A stretch of 64,000 nt of DNA from Budorcas taxicolor (Eukaryota; Chordata; Mammalia; Artiodactyla; Bovidae). The notes under the pieces were generated by a model. It was not told the DNA's origin, ran no database searches, and worked only from the letters and a program-made list of their open reading frames with translations. The translations under genes were made by a program, and so were the position numbers. The DNA lies in the NCBI RefSeq assembly GCF_023091745.1, contig NC_068910.1:7166272-7230271 (forward strand). The letters run 5' to 3'. Positions 1 to 11,311 of the stretch are shown here, piece by piece; position 1 is the stretch's first letter, and the number at the start of each line of letters is the position of its first letter.

Positions 1-1198
1 GATGACTAAATGAACTGTGCTGCAGTAAAGTGGAGTCTTCTGCAGCTGTCAAAATGCCCAGGAAGAATCCATGTGCACTGACATGGAAAGATATTCACAA
101 TATATAATAAAGTGACAAAGTCAAGTTGGAGAATCGCAGTCATTGAAAGATTCCACTTAGTTACTTATAAACGCAGTTATAAATACAGACTTAGTCAGAA
201 AGGTGATGTGCCAAACTCCTTATACCCAAATCCAGGCCGGGGTCATAGAATGGGGACAGGTGTGTGCAGTGCTTGATCCCTACACTATACATTGTAGTCT
301 GTAATTGTAATTTCATTATTAACTCTTTATTCACTGGGGGGTTTCTGAAACTAATGTCTGTGGCCAGCGACTTGTTCTGTAAGTGATACTGAAACACTCC
401 AGTCAATAAGGCCCAGCATGTGTTAATATGCCTCTGGTCAATAACGTGTTAAGCGGGCATTACTTTTATAATTTAGTGATATACGAAGAAAGTAAGATAA
501 AAGCCAGTACAAAAGCACCCTTGTTACATTTGCCAGTGTTTTATGTGTCCACCACAATCAAGGCACCCTCCTTCGAAAGGTCAAGCCTCACGCCTGTTCT
601 CTATAAACAAGAGAAGAGGCAGAAATGCCAGGTCAACAGTAGACCTGTATGGAGACCACCCAGAGGTGATCACTCCAAACACAAGGCCAACATTTAGATA
701 TTTTCACTTTGGTTGCAGCCCGCTGCTGTTAGCTTTCTTCCTCTTTTTTTTTTCTTTCTCCAGATGGCTGAACAGATATTTTATAACAAAATTAAACAGG
801 AAACCAGCATATGTCTTCGACACGAAGATGCACTGTACAGGAACAATAAAACCATTAGGTTCATTTTCTTTACTGCATTACATGTAACACCTTTTATGGG
901 AAAGGTGCATATCCATTTTGATATGACTTACACCAAAATGATCAGTGATTATCAATCATGGTTTATTATTGCCACCCTTTTTTTTCCAGAAAGAGAGGGC
1001 AAAGTCATTAAATGCATGCAAAGTATCTCAGGGGCTACATAATCTAAGTTCTTACCTCATCTTCTAGAACACCCACATAACTTCTTTCCCTACTGATTCT
1101 CAGGAGAAACTCTTGTCTAAGGCTAAGTATGACCCAGATTTCATGGTCCCATCTACCACCTCCTACCTCTGCTGGGTCAACTCCACTCATTATATATA
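1..1198. other. No gene recognised
   Basis: AT-rich unique DNA. A pyrimidine tract ending in CTCCAG at about 736-763, followed by an ATG-starting frame, looks like an acceptor, but the frame (about 93 codons) matches nothing I know and no partner exon is visible. Confidence 0.5.
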
Positions 1199-1402
1199 TT
1201 TCCTGATGGCTCAGACAGTAAAGAATCTGCCTGCAATGCGAGAGACCCAGGTTTGATTCCTGGGTCAGGAAGATCCCTTGGAGAAGAGAATGGCTACCCA
1301 CTCCAGCATTCTGCTCTGGAGAATCCCATGGACAGAGGAGCCTAGAGGGCTACAGTTCATGGAGTCCCAAAGAGTCAGACAGGACTGAGAAACTAATATT
1401 TT
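1199..1402 (+). repeat. Bov-tA type SINE
   Basis: tRNA-Glu-derived head ('gatggctcagacagtaaagaat', then a gene-internal B-box region 'ggtttgattcctgggt') followed by the ruminant Bov-A body ('ggagaatcccatggacagagg', 'caaagagtcagacaggactga'). Followed by a short TA-rich tract at 1408-1432. Confidence 0.9.
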
Positions 1403-2490
1403 CACGTTCATATATATACATATATATAAATGCTTAGCTCCTATATCCCTTTCTCTCTCTTTGATTCTCCGTCAGGTTCAAATTATGCTTGTCTCCTCTA
1501 GATTCAAAGTGAAACAAAACAATAACAAATATTAACTCTAAACCAACCCTTCCTTTGTCTAAACTTTCCCTACCATCCGCTGCCCTGGCTTCCTCCTCCT
1601 CTTACTGCCAGCCTCTTTGAGGAGAGCACTCCCCGATGACCGCTCATGTGCCACAGCTCACTCACCCCCCCAGTCTGGCTCTGTTCCCCTGCTCCCTATT
1701 GAAACAGACTTCTCAGAAGCCATCGGATGAGCTCCACTTGCCGAACCTCACGCCTGTCCAAGTCGGCTGGCAGCGTGTCCCAGGGCGGGCGGCTTCCTTC
1801 CTTATGCTTTCCGCGCTTCTGCGGCTCTTCCCTCTCCTCCCTGCTGCTTCCCTCTCCACGGCTGACCCCTCTTCTGCTCCACTCTGGAAAGTGGTGTCTG
1901 CTGGCATCTCTCCTCAACTTGTCTTCACACTGTGCCTTCCTCGTCTGTGTAATTTCACTCATTCCTGCGGTTTCATCTCTCATGTAGGATGACCATCAAA
2001 CCTGCACCCTTAAGCCATGCTTCTCACCTGCCTACCCAACTTACATTTCCAGAAGCTTACAACTTACATCTCTAGGTTTTTCCATGTGCCCCCAAAGCTG
2101 TGTAAATTCAGCACATCTAATGATAGTCCGCCAGTCTGTCTTAGTCCTGTTCCATCACCAGTCGCACCAGTGAGATGATTCAGAATCCTCCGTGAGTTCT
2201 CCATTCTCTCCGCCTGCATATCCTGGGGCTACATCTCCTGAAATAACTTGCAAAATCACTGACCCTCTCTTGTTCATTCTAACAGCTACTCCCCAGTCCT
2301 ATTCCTCTCAACTTGAATAATACCAAAAAACAACGTCAACAAAACCAGAACATAATTCTAATCTGTCTAAAGCACGTACTAATTTACAGAGCTCTTACCT
2401 CCTGGAATTTAGACCAGCCTCATGGAAAAGTTGTGGAAGGTGGGTGGGTGGGGTACAGATCCTTCCCCATGAAATGGAGTTCAAAATAAA
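1403..2490. other. No gene recognised
   Basis: Contains a TA-rich simple tract (1408-1432) and a pyrimidine-rich stretch (1540-1990) with overlapping open frames of about 90-120 codons on both strands. None resembles a known protein. It looks like noncoding, possibly old repeat-derived DNA. Confidence 0.5.
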
Positions 2491-2502
2491 AATTTAATTG
2501 TG

Positions 2503-2848
2503 TGTATAACGGACTTTTGGACTCAGAGGCAGAGGGAGAGGGTGGGATGATTTGGGAGAATGGCACTGTAACATGTATACTATCATGTAAGAATCGAATC
2601 GCCAGTCTATGTCCGACGCAGGATACAGCATGCTTGGGGCTGGTGCACGGTGATGACCCAGAGAGATGTTATGGGGAGGGAGGTGGGAGGGGGGTTCATG
2701 TTTGGGAATGCATGTACACCCGTGGTGGATTCATGTCAATGTATGGCAAAACCAATACAGTATTGTAAAGTAAAATAAAGTAAAAAATAATAACAATAAA
2801 ATAAAACAAAAAAAATAAAAATAAAAATAAAACTTCCCTGAAAAAAAA
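2503..2848 (+). mobile_element. 5'-truncated L1 LINE (3' end only) with target site duplication
   Basis: The end of an artiodactyl L1 3' UTR is recognisable ('ggagagggtgggatgatttggg', 'caccagtctatg'-like block, 'gtatggcaaaaccaatac'), followed by an A-rich tail at 2766-2850. A direct repeat 'aatttaattgtg' flanks it (about 2491-2502 and 2850-2861). This is the signature of target-primed reverse transcription and indicates a fairly recent insertion. Confidence 0.8.
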
Positions 2849-2861
2849 AAATTTAATTGTG

Positions 2862-4490
2862 ACTTGGAAAATCAAAGCGATGATTCTCACACACATCTAG
2901 TTTTAGTTTTCAGTTCTGATGTGAAAAAAATAGTTTTGTGAGTTTTCGTTTTGGGGCGAGTCAGTTAATCATGATAATTTTATCAAAGATGTACCAGTTT
3001 GAATACTGGCTATGTTTGCACTTTTCTTGTGAAATGGATGAAATGAATAGCCATCATTCTTTTATAAAAAAGCCTTTCCAGGTATTTCACACTTTTATGC
3101 ACTCGGTTTTCAGGAAAAAAAATACTGGCTAATACATCTATTTCCAGGAACAGTGAATAGGTATATAAACAGCAGATTAAAAATAAATGCTTCCATACAT
3201 GGCTCTTCTAACAACTGTCAGGGTGTGCCGTCAAGAAAAAAACACCAGTGTTTCACAAAAGAATTATTTCATGCTTCTCTTCTTTCCTCTGAAATATTCT
3301 CGACAGGCTTGTAAGTAGTTTAGCCAAAATATGAATCAGCCCTTCAACATCACCTCCGAGGTCAAGGGAAGATTTGGGAGACTATAGGGTACAAGACTGC
3401 TAGGGTATAAACAGTCACAGAGAAGCATTCAAAGCGGCAGGTAAACTAAATGTACTTACTTACATTTTTACCTCAAGTTTTGAAGATAATCTGTTATTAT
3501 ACCTAATACCTTTTTAAAAAATCCTTTGTTAAAGTTAAAATCAGATGGCATATTTTATAACTTGTATTTATATGCTATATATACTATTAAAAAAAGCAAG
3601 CTCAATGTAAAAATATATAAAAATTTTGAGAGAATGAGAAGCTGTAGACATGACTACTTTGAAAGTACCTTATTTAGGTCTAAAGAAAAAGGATAGTCAA
3701 TTTTGTTAAACACGGGCTCATATTTTATCTCACCAGAAAACTGAGTCTGTGTTTACCAAAAGAGCAAAGAGTTTTCCGGTAATGTCATTATTAAAAAACA
3801 TAATTCTAAAAGCTGTCATTTTGAAGCTCAAGGTTGAAAATGTTTGCTATGGGATGTGCACAGTAGCAATCAGTGTTTGTTCATTTACAGTTACAAATCA
3901 TGGGTTTCAGAGAGGGTTGATTTACTTTACCAACCTGTTCCCACTAGCTGGGAGCTTACAGGCCTCCAGGAAGCTCTCTGAGAAATGACAGCTGGAGGCA
4001 TTGCTCCTTAAACAAGTTATTTTACAGGTAAAAAGTATGGTTCTAACAGTTGGACTTAAAAGCAAAATGCAGGATCTTGCTTCTCTGGAAAGCACAAGTT
4101 GATAATACAAGATGTGGGGTAGAAATGGGAACTAATCTCTTTCTGTATTAAAAAAAAATTGCTTTACGGAGGTAATTTTTAATCTTATAATTAACCTAGA
4201 AGTCTGGTCTAACTTTTCTAATCCATTCACTCCTATCAGAAAAATGTCTGACCCCGTCCAGGCCTCTAACTTATGCTGGAATTTTCATCTTTAATTAGCA
4301 AGAAACACCAGTGCCGTCTAATTCTCATTTTCCAATGGTGAAAAGTAATAGGTGAATGAATGTGAATGTTTCACAGAGAACATTACATGGAATACTTATT
4401 AAATAGTGTGAAGAACTGAAATAAAGTTCACTTCCTTTTTGAAAAATCAGTGTTTGGGAACCTTGGAATGGCATATAAATCATATGTTAG
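2862..4490. other. No gene recognised
   Basis: AT-rich unique sequence with only short open frames. No repeat family was confidently identified. Confidence 0.5.
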
Positions 4491-4500
4491 TCACAGAATA

Positions 4501-4813
4501 GAGGGGCCACCCTGACAGCTCAGCTGGTAAAGAATCTGCCTGCAATGCAGGAGACCCCAGTTCGATTCCTGGGTCGGGAAGATCCACTGGAGAAGGGATA
4601 GGCTACCCCCTCCAGTATTCTTGGGCTTCCCTTGTGGCTGAAGAATCTGCCTGCAATGCAGGGGACCTGGGTTCAGTCCCTGGGTTGAGAAGATCCCCTG
4701 GAGAAGGGAAAGGCTAACCACTCCAGTATTCTGGCCTGGAGAATTCCATGGAATGTATAGGCCACGGGGTCACAAAGTGTCGGACATGATTGAGCGACTC
4801 ACTTTCACTTTCA
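4501..4813 (+). repeat. Dimeric tRNA-Glu SINE (two Bov-tA heads in tandem)
   Basis: Two tRNA-Glu-like heads occur in tandem (each with 'aagaatctgcctgcaatgca' and a B-box), the second followed by the complete Bov-A body ending 'gagcgactcactttcacttt'. The whole is flanked by a direct repeat 'tcacagaata' (4491-4500 and about 4815-4824), so the pair was inserted as one unit. Confidence 0.85.
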
Positions 4814-5011
4814 ATCACAGAATAAGGCTCTGGTAGCCTCTACGGATCACAGCATGATGAACAGCCACTGTTATCTTTGAGGGAGAAAGTGAAGATTTCA
4901 AGTATATTTTAAAAATTTGCAACTGAAGTAATAACTGATTCAAAAATGATGCCAAGAGAATGAAAGAATATGTCCATGAATGTAAAGTATATGGTATATG
5001 TGTATGTGTGT

Positions 5012-5225
5012 GTGCTAAGTGGCTTTAGCTGTGCCCGACTGTGCTACCCTCTGGACTATAGCCCACCGGGGTCCTGTCCATGGGATTCTCTAGGCAAGAA
5101 TATTGGAGTGGGTTACCATGCCCTCCTTCAGAGGAATCTGGCCGATCCAGGGATCAAATCTGTGTCTCCTGCGTCTCCTGCATTGATAAGTGGATTCTTT
5201 ACCACTAACACCACCTGTGAAGCCC
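5012..5225 (-). repeat. Bov-tA type SINE
   Basis: Reverse complement of the tRNA-Glu head and Bov-A body. The body end ('gtgcccgactgtgctaccct') is at the left and the head ('cacctgtgaagccc') at the right. It is embedded in TG-rich simple sequence. Confidence 0.88.
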
Positions 5226-5348
5226 AGTATGTGTGTATATATTTGCATACATCTGTGTGGTATATGGATGTGTGTGCATTTGTGTATATGGGTGCGTATG
5301 CGTCTGTATGTATATGCATGAATGTATGGGTATATGTGTGTGTATGCA
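5226..5348 (+). repeat. Imperfect TG/TGTA simple repeat
   Basis: Degenerate alternating purine-pyrimidine tract ('tgtgtgtatata', 'gtgtgtatgcag') directly adjoining the SINE at 5012-5225. A similar short tract lies on its other side at 4995-5014. Confidence 0.7.
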
Positions 5349-7091
5349 GGAAAAGAAATGAACAGGAAAGGACTTTAAGGTCCTAAAATAATTCTGATGG
5401 TGGATTAGCATTTATCAGGAGCTGATCTTAATAAATGCTTTTTGTAGGTGATAAAAAAAAAATAGCATCAGCCAACAAAAATTATAGTTTTTCTCATAAC
5501 AGAATTCTGGAGTTCTCATTGGCAGGTAAAGATTTTCTTTCCCGGAAGCCAGTCTTTTATTATTTTAGATTTTGTGAAAATACTTAGGCCCAGGTGCCTA
5601 TGTTTTCAGTAAAAGGTACTATGTGACTTTCAGAGCAAGCAGAACACAAGAATAATCTGGAAAATGGATTACCAAGGCCTGACAGAGCTCCAGGGGAGCT
5701 TTACAGTATAAAAAAGGTTGGTTCTCATCTGGTCTCATTAACACTGGCACAATTGAGGAAGCTCAGCTCAAGGGTTGTATAATAAACGTGGAATAGTTGA
5801 GCGACATTCCTGCCCACCTTAGTTTTAAAAATCACTCTTTTTCTGCTACTAGGAGAGATTTTCAGCTCAAGTCTCTGAACTGACACCTGGTCTAGTCCAT
5901 TGCCAACATTTTCCTGCTTACCTCTCATCTGGGCATATTTCTTCTGGGCCTTTTATTTGGGATTGTTTTAAGAGAGAAGGAAAAAAAAAATGTAACTCTA
6001 TTTAACACAAGGTCCAAGTACACTGGCCTTATAGGAAGGAGTTTAATTAGGCCAGAGAGATAGGTGTCATTTCTGGGAAACCAGAGAGGGCCTGGGAATA
6101 GCATTTATTCCAAACCTGCTTAGTCTCAGGACAGATACCCTTTGTGGGTAGTAGAGTTATTATGAAAGAATGCCTTCAGAGATCAAAACTTTAGAGGGCA
6201 AAAGTTCAAGGGAGGATTTATTTTTACTGTTAAAAGGGAAGATGGATTATGAGTAAAATCAAGAATGCTGATTAAAATGCCAAAAGCTCAGAAAGCCCAG
6301 AAGCGCTGTTTGGTTTGCAGACTGTTTGTTTTTTCCTGAGCCAGACGCTTGCTGAATACATCTGTCTTATTCCTCAAAGGTTTTTCTAACTGGCTGCTAG
6401 TCTCACATAAAATCATTTGCCCCAGCTAGTGCATTTGTGTGTGTGTGTGGGGAGGTAGGTATGGGACAAGGTTTAGCAAAGAAAGTCCTATGGGTAAGGT
6501 GACCCTACCTATGAGTGAACTGTATTTGCAAAAGTGTGTGTGTGTGTGTGTGCACGTTGTCATGCCTGATTATTGGCAGACACAAGAAGCAAAATCATAG
6601 GTAAGACCTCATGAGAACATACTGGTGTTTCATTACAAGATATAGTGCACAAGTGATTTGAGGTCCATCAATTTCTTATGCTTCACCAATTACATCTCTC
6701 AGGGTGACTAACTGCAAGAACTTATCACCCTTTACCTAAAAAAAGCAATTTATTTTTAGAAACTGAAAGCTGTGAGGGACATGCATATGGTTTACTACAA
6801 CCTTTCTTGGGGACAACCGAGATCCACAACAGCCCCAGGGCCTGCCTGAGATACAAGGCACTGTCACAGCATTTTCTTCCCCAGCTGGTGGTTATTGCCA
6901 CTATGACTGTTATGGAGTTCTTTTTCCCAAGGGGAAAAAAAAATGATATATGGCCAGCAACGGACTTTTGGTTATCAAGTTCATTTATTTGCTCATCAAA
7001 TGATAATGAAATGGTTCATATGGCAGGCACTATCTTAGGCTCTGGGGTCACACTGATGATGAAACAGACACAGCCTCTACTCTCATGAGGT
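5349..7091. other. No gene recognised
   Basis: Unique sequence with two short TG microsatellites (6438-6449 and 6533-6552). No coding frame matches a known family. Confidence 0.5.
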
Positions 7092-7102
7092 AAAGTGAGT
7101 CT

Positions 7103-7257
7103 TGTGTAGTCATTAAGTCGTGCCCAACTCTTTGCGACCCCATGGACGACAGCGCCTGAGCTTTCTTCATCCTTCACTATCTCCCGGGATTTGCTCAAAC
7201 TCATATCCATTGCATCAATGATGCTATCCAACCATTTCATCCTCTGTCGCCCCCTTC
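7103..7257 (-). mobile_element. BovB LINE 3'-end fragment with target site duplication
   Basis: Matches the reverse complement of the last part of BovB ('gactctttgcgaccccatgga'-type block read on this strand, ending toward 'ccatttcatcctctgtcgcc'). A direct repeat 'aaagtgagtct' lies at 7092-7102 and 7258-7268, so this 155-bp piece was inserted as such rather than being a deletion remnant. Confidence 0.8.
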
Positions 7258-7304
7258 AAAGTGAGTCTCATAGCTGTAAAATTTGGTTCGAAAATTTTGT
7301 TCCT

Positions 7305-8470
7305 CTAAATACAGATGGCCAATAGGCACATGAAAGGATACTCAACATTGCCGATTATTAGAGAAACGCAAATCAAACCTACAATGAGACACCACCTCAC
7401 ACCAGTCAGAATGGCCATCATTAAAATCTACAGATGACAAAATTCTAGAGAGGGTGTGCAGAAAGGGGAGCCCTTCTACGCTACTGGAAGGAATGGAAGG
7501 CGGTACAGTCACTGTGCAAAACAGTATAGAGGGTCCCCAGAAAACGAAAAGTAGAATTCCCATGTAATCCAGCAGTCTCACTCTCGGGCATACACCCAGA
7601 CAAAACTGTAACTCAAAAAGGTACATGCACCCCTGTGTTCACAGCAGCACTACTCACAACAGCCAAGACGTGGAAACAACACACATGCCCGCTGACACAT
7701 GGATAAAGAAGACGTGTATACACACCACACCTTCTTATGTGTATATACAGCGGGCTTCCCCGGTGGCTCAGTGCTGAAGAATCTGCCTGCAACGCAGGAG
7801 CTGTGGCAGGAGCCACGGGTTCAATCGCTGGGTTGGGAAGATCCCTTAGAGAGGGAAACGCCAGCCCACTCAGTATTCTTGCCTGGGAAATCCCTTGGAC
7901 AGAGGAGCCTGCAGAGTTCATGGGGTCACAAAAGGGTTGGACACGACTTAGCAACTATACAACCAAAAGTGTGTGTTTGTGTGTGTATATAAAACGGAAT
8001 ACTACTCAGCCATACAAAAGAACGAAAAATGCCATTTGCTGCAACATGGATACCACCAGAGATTATCATGCTATGTGAGTTAAGTCAGAAAGAGAAAGAC
8101 AAATACCATGACTTCCGCATGGGATCTAAAATATGACACGGACGGACTTTATTATGAAACAGAAACAGGATCACAGACACTGAAAACAGATGGTGGCTGC
8201 CAAAGTGGGTGGGAGGTCGCAGTTACCAGATGTAAGCTTTTCTAAACAGAATGGATAAACAACTAGGTCCTACCATGCAGCACAGGGAACTGTATTTAAT
8301 ATCCTATGATAAACCATAATGGAAAAGAATATTTTAAAAGGAACATATATATATATATATGTATATACACACACACGTACAACCGAATTACTTTGATGTA
8401 ACATAGGAATTAACACAGCACTGTAAATCAATTCTACTTCAATTTTTAAAATTTATTAAAAATAATATAA
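7305..8470 (+). mobile_element. L1 LINE: end of ORF2 region and 3' UTR, interrupted by a SINE
   Basis: The sequence follows the typical 3' part of mammalian L1 ORF2 ('gagacaccacctcacaccagtcagaatgg', 'ttcacagcagcactactcacaacagcc') and resumes after a SINE at 7992 with the 'ctcagccatacaaaag' block and an artiodactyl L1 3' UTR ending near 'aaatcaattctacttcaat'. It is broken by many stops and is not functional. Confidence 0.85.
7748..7981 (+). repeat. Bov-tA type SINE inserted in L1
   Basis: tRNA-Glu head beginning 'gggcttccccggtggctcag' at 7752, with the Bov-A body to about 7970. The L1 target sequence 'tgtgtatata' is duplicated at 7738-7747 and 7982-7991. Confidence 0.9.
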
Positions 8471-9865
8471 ACCTTTGTTCTTCCTTTGAAGAAATGTGCA
8501 GACTAATGGCAGCCTCTGCATTTCCCATCTGAAGCACTATGGCACAAGAGGTGGCCTGGAAGCATGCCTCAGCCTCTGCCGAGAGAGCACAAAGCAGGGC
8601 CAAGTCCCAAGCGGGGAGCAGGAATGCCCTGGCTTCTCCCCAGATGCATCTGCTCCGCAGGGAGAAGACCAGGAATGAGACAGGCCAAAGTCAATCCCAG
8701 AGCATCCTGCAGGGCCGTGGAGGTCAATGAGGGCAGGGAACTCTGTGCACACACCTGCCTCAACAGCCATTTTAACAATAACAACATCAGTCTCCTCCTT
8801 GCTTCTTCCACAGACTAGGGTGGGGAAACCATGACTTACTGAGGGATGGACTCTGATCTTGTTTCTGTATGCTGTTACGTGAGGAAAAAAAAGAGAGCCT
8901 AGGTCAGGCCCTCAGCTGCAGGCAGGAAAAAAAACTTTTTAAAATGTGTCTTGGAAGCCTCTTAAAGTAGAGGCCAGTCAAGTAGATCCTGACCTTGGAT
9001 ACAAGTTTATCTGTGCGGCATCAGTAACAATACAGACCTAACAGGCTGACGATCGGTGAACGGGACCATCCATCAGGTGCACATCTGGAATTCTCCCACA
9101 TCTTGAAGATGAGGAGCGGACACGAATGCGAATAATAATAATTAACTGTCTTCCATCCTTCTCTTAGAGAGTAGCACTTCCTCTTTCCAGAATGTGTAAA
9201 GGTTACACTTGGAACCACTCTTGTTTTGCAACTTTGTTTTAAATTACACTCAGTTTTGGCTTATTGGTTTCTGATGAGAATATTATTATTATGGGAGTTG
9301 AAAATAATTCAATAAAAACACACCCATTGAATATAGTAAAAGTCATGAGTCCATAATGATACTTTAAAAAGAGAAAATCAGAAGAAACTCATTTGAGGCA
9401 GTTAGTTCACAACCTCTTATTTGGAAACTATGTAATTAAGGGGAAAATACATTTAATGCCTTTCCAGTAGAAACTATATTGCAGGGTAAACAAATAGTTC
9501 CAGTTGATGAGATAAAGCTCTATTTCACAGAAGAATGCCTGCTGAGTGCAGAAGGATGAGACACTTCGACAATCATAATCTTGCAACTCCTTATGGGAAG
9601 GCAGGTCCAAGTGAGGACTACCCACTTGTGTTGAAGACACTAGGGGAGCAGCAGATGGGGCCTGGGAGAGTCATATGGAACCAAGTAAAACCGCAACAAT
9701 ATGCTGGGCATCAGGAGAAAATCAGAGCTGTACAACGGATGATCAGACTGCCATCACCCTAAACTAAGCATTGATTTTAGCCTCAGAAATGGTGGCGCAA
9801 CCAGATATTATGTGTCTCCTGGTGTCATGCATTCTGAATCACAGCATCACCTGGGATGCAGTCTT
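8471..9865. other. No gene recognised
   Basis: Overlapping short frames near 8496-8818 on both strands are chance frames in a GC-richer patch. The 9280-9865 part has the look of an old interspersed repeat, but I could not assign a family. Confidence 0.45.
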
Positions 9866-10555
9866 CAGTGCAGTTCAGTCGCTCAGTCGTGTCTGACTCC
9901 TTGCGACCCCATGAATCGCAGCACGCCAGGCCTCCCTGTCCATCACCAACTCCCGGAGTTCACTCAAACTCACGTCCATCGAGTCAGTGATGCCATCCAG
10001 CCATCTCATCCTCGGTCGTCCCCTTCTCCTCCTGCCCCCAATCCCTCCTAGCATCAGGGTCTTTAACAATGAGTCAACTCTTCACATGAGGTGGCCAAAG
10101 TACTGGAGTTTCAGCTTCAGCATCATTCCTTCCAAAGAACACCCAGGACTGATCTCCTTTAGGATGGTCTGGTTGGGTCTCCTTGCAGTCCAAGGGACTC
10201 TCAAGAGTCTTATCCAACACCACAGTTCGAAAGCATCAATTCTTTGGTGCTCAGCTTTCTTCACAGTCCAACTCTCACATCCGTACATGACCACTGGAAA
10301 AACCATAGCCTTGACTAGATGGACCTTTGTCAGCAAAGTAATGTCTCTGCTTTTGAATATGCTATCTAGGTTGGTCATAACTTTCCCTCCAAGGAGTAAG
10401 CATCTTTTAATTTCATGGCTGCAATCACCATCTGCAGTGATTTTGGAGCCCCCCAAAATAAAGTCTGACACTGTTAGACTTTCCACTGTTAAACAGTGGA
10501 AAGTTTCCCCATCTATTTCCCATGAAGTGATGGGACCAGATGCCAAGATCTAGCC
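9866..10555 (-). mobile_element. BovB LINE 3' part (reverse transcriptase C-terminal remnant)
   Basis: The reverse complement of the BovB 3' region is recognisable throughout, from the 'cgctcagtcgtgtctgactcc' end to the block encoding the C-terminal part of the BovB protein. A 154-codon frame (10082-10546, - strand) retains the MYGCESWT and LQYFGHLM motifs of the BovB polyprotein C-terminus. The reverse transcriptase active site is missing because of 5' truncation. BovB is an RTE-clade LINE known to have reached ruminants by horizontal transfer. Confidence 0.92.
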
Positions 10556-10968
10556 AAAGATATTTACTTGGGGTCTAGTCATCATGTAGGTGTTAATTTC
10601 CTGGAAATGAAGGGAAAAGAGGAACCAGCTAAATGACACACGGAGATGCAAGGAATCTCTACAGACCCAGTAGTTGCATTAAAAGGTTCAGGAAAGAAAG
10701 AGACTAAAGAAAGAGGCTGGATTAAAAGACACCAAGGGGACATGATAACCAGGTATAATGTATCTGAATTTGGGGTCTGAAATTTGTTTTTGGTTTGGAC
10801 AAATAAGCTATAAAGGACATTTGGGGGAACGTTTGTGGAATTTGAATATATATAGGCTATTAAATAATGTTAAAGAATGATTATTAATTTTTGGTGTGAT
10901 CATGTTATTTTTGGTTACAAAGGAAAGTGTTCTAATTTTTTAGAAATGCATTTTGAGGTGCTTTGAGG
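10556..10968. other. No gene recognised; AT-rich, possibly old repeat
   Basis: AT-rich DNA without coding potential. It appears to continue on the far side of the SINE at 10978 (11181-11245), as one older element split by that insertion would. The family could not be named. Confidence 0.4.
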
Positions 10969-10977
10969 GTAATGTGG

Positions 10978-11180
10978 GCTTCCCAGGTGGTTCAGTTGGT
11001 CAAGAATCTGCTTGCAATGCAGGAGACATGGGTTGGATCCCTGGGTCCAAAACAGCCCCTGGCAACCCCCTCCAGTATTCTTGCCTGGGAAATCCCATGG
11101 ACAGATGAGCCTGACAGGCTGCAGTCCCTGGGGTCCCAAGAGTCAGACAGGACTTAGCGACTACACCGCCACCACCACAG
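10978..11180 (+). repeat. Bov-tA type SINE
   Basis: Head begins 'gggcttcccaggtgg', with Bov-A body to the 'gacaggacttagcgacta' end. Flanked by a near-perfect direct repeat, 'gggtaatgt' before and 'gggtaacgt' after. Confidence 0.9.
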
Positions 11181-11282
11181 TGGGTAACGTCACGATGTCT
11201 CTAACTTATTCTTTGCCGGCGACGTACAGTGGAACATCATGTGTGAAACAGACTATGACATCCAGGTCCCCGACGGAAGAGC

Positions 11283-11311
11283 TGCACACACACACACACA
11301 CACACACACAG
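11283..11311 (+). repeat. (CA)n microsatellite
   Basis: About 14 uninterrupted CA units between 'gctg' and 'gacc'. Confidence 0.95.

Noticed and set aside
736..1042. Acceptor-like tract followed by an ATG frame
   Set aside because: The pyrimidine tract plus CAG is suggestive, but the frame is short, unknown and without a donor or partner exon.
1199..1402. tRNA gene suggested by tRNA-like A and B boxes
   Set aside because: The tRNA-like head is attached to a Bov-A body and matches the ruminant SINE. The same applies to the other SINE heads in the window.
11283..11311. Short regular repeats considered as a CRISPR-like array
   Set aside because: Plain CA dinucleotide microsatellite in a mammalian genome. 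No spacers.
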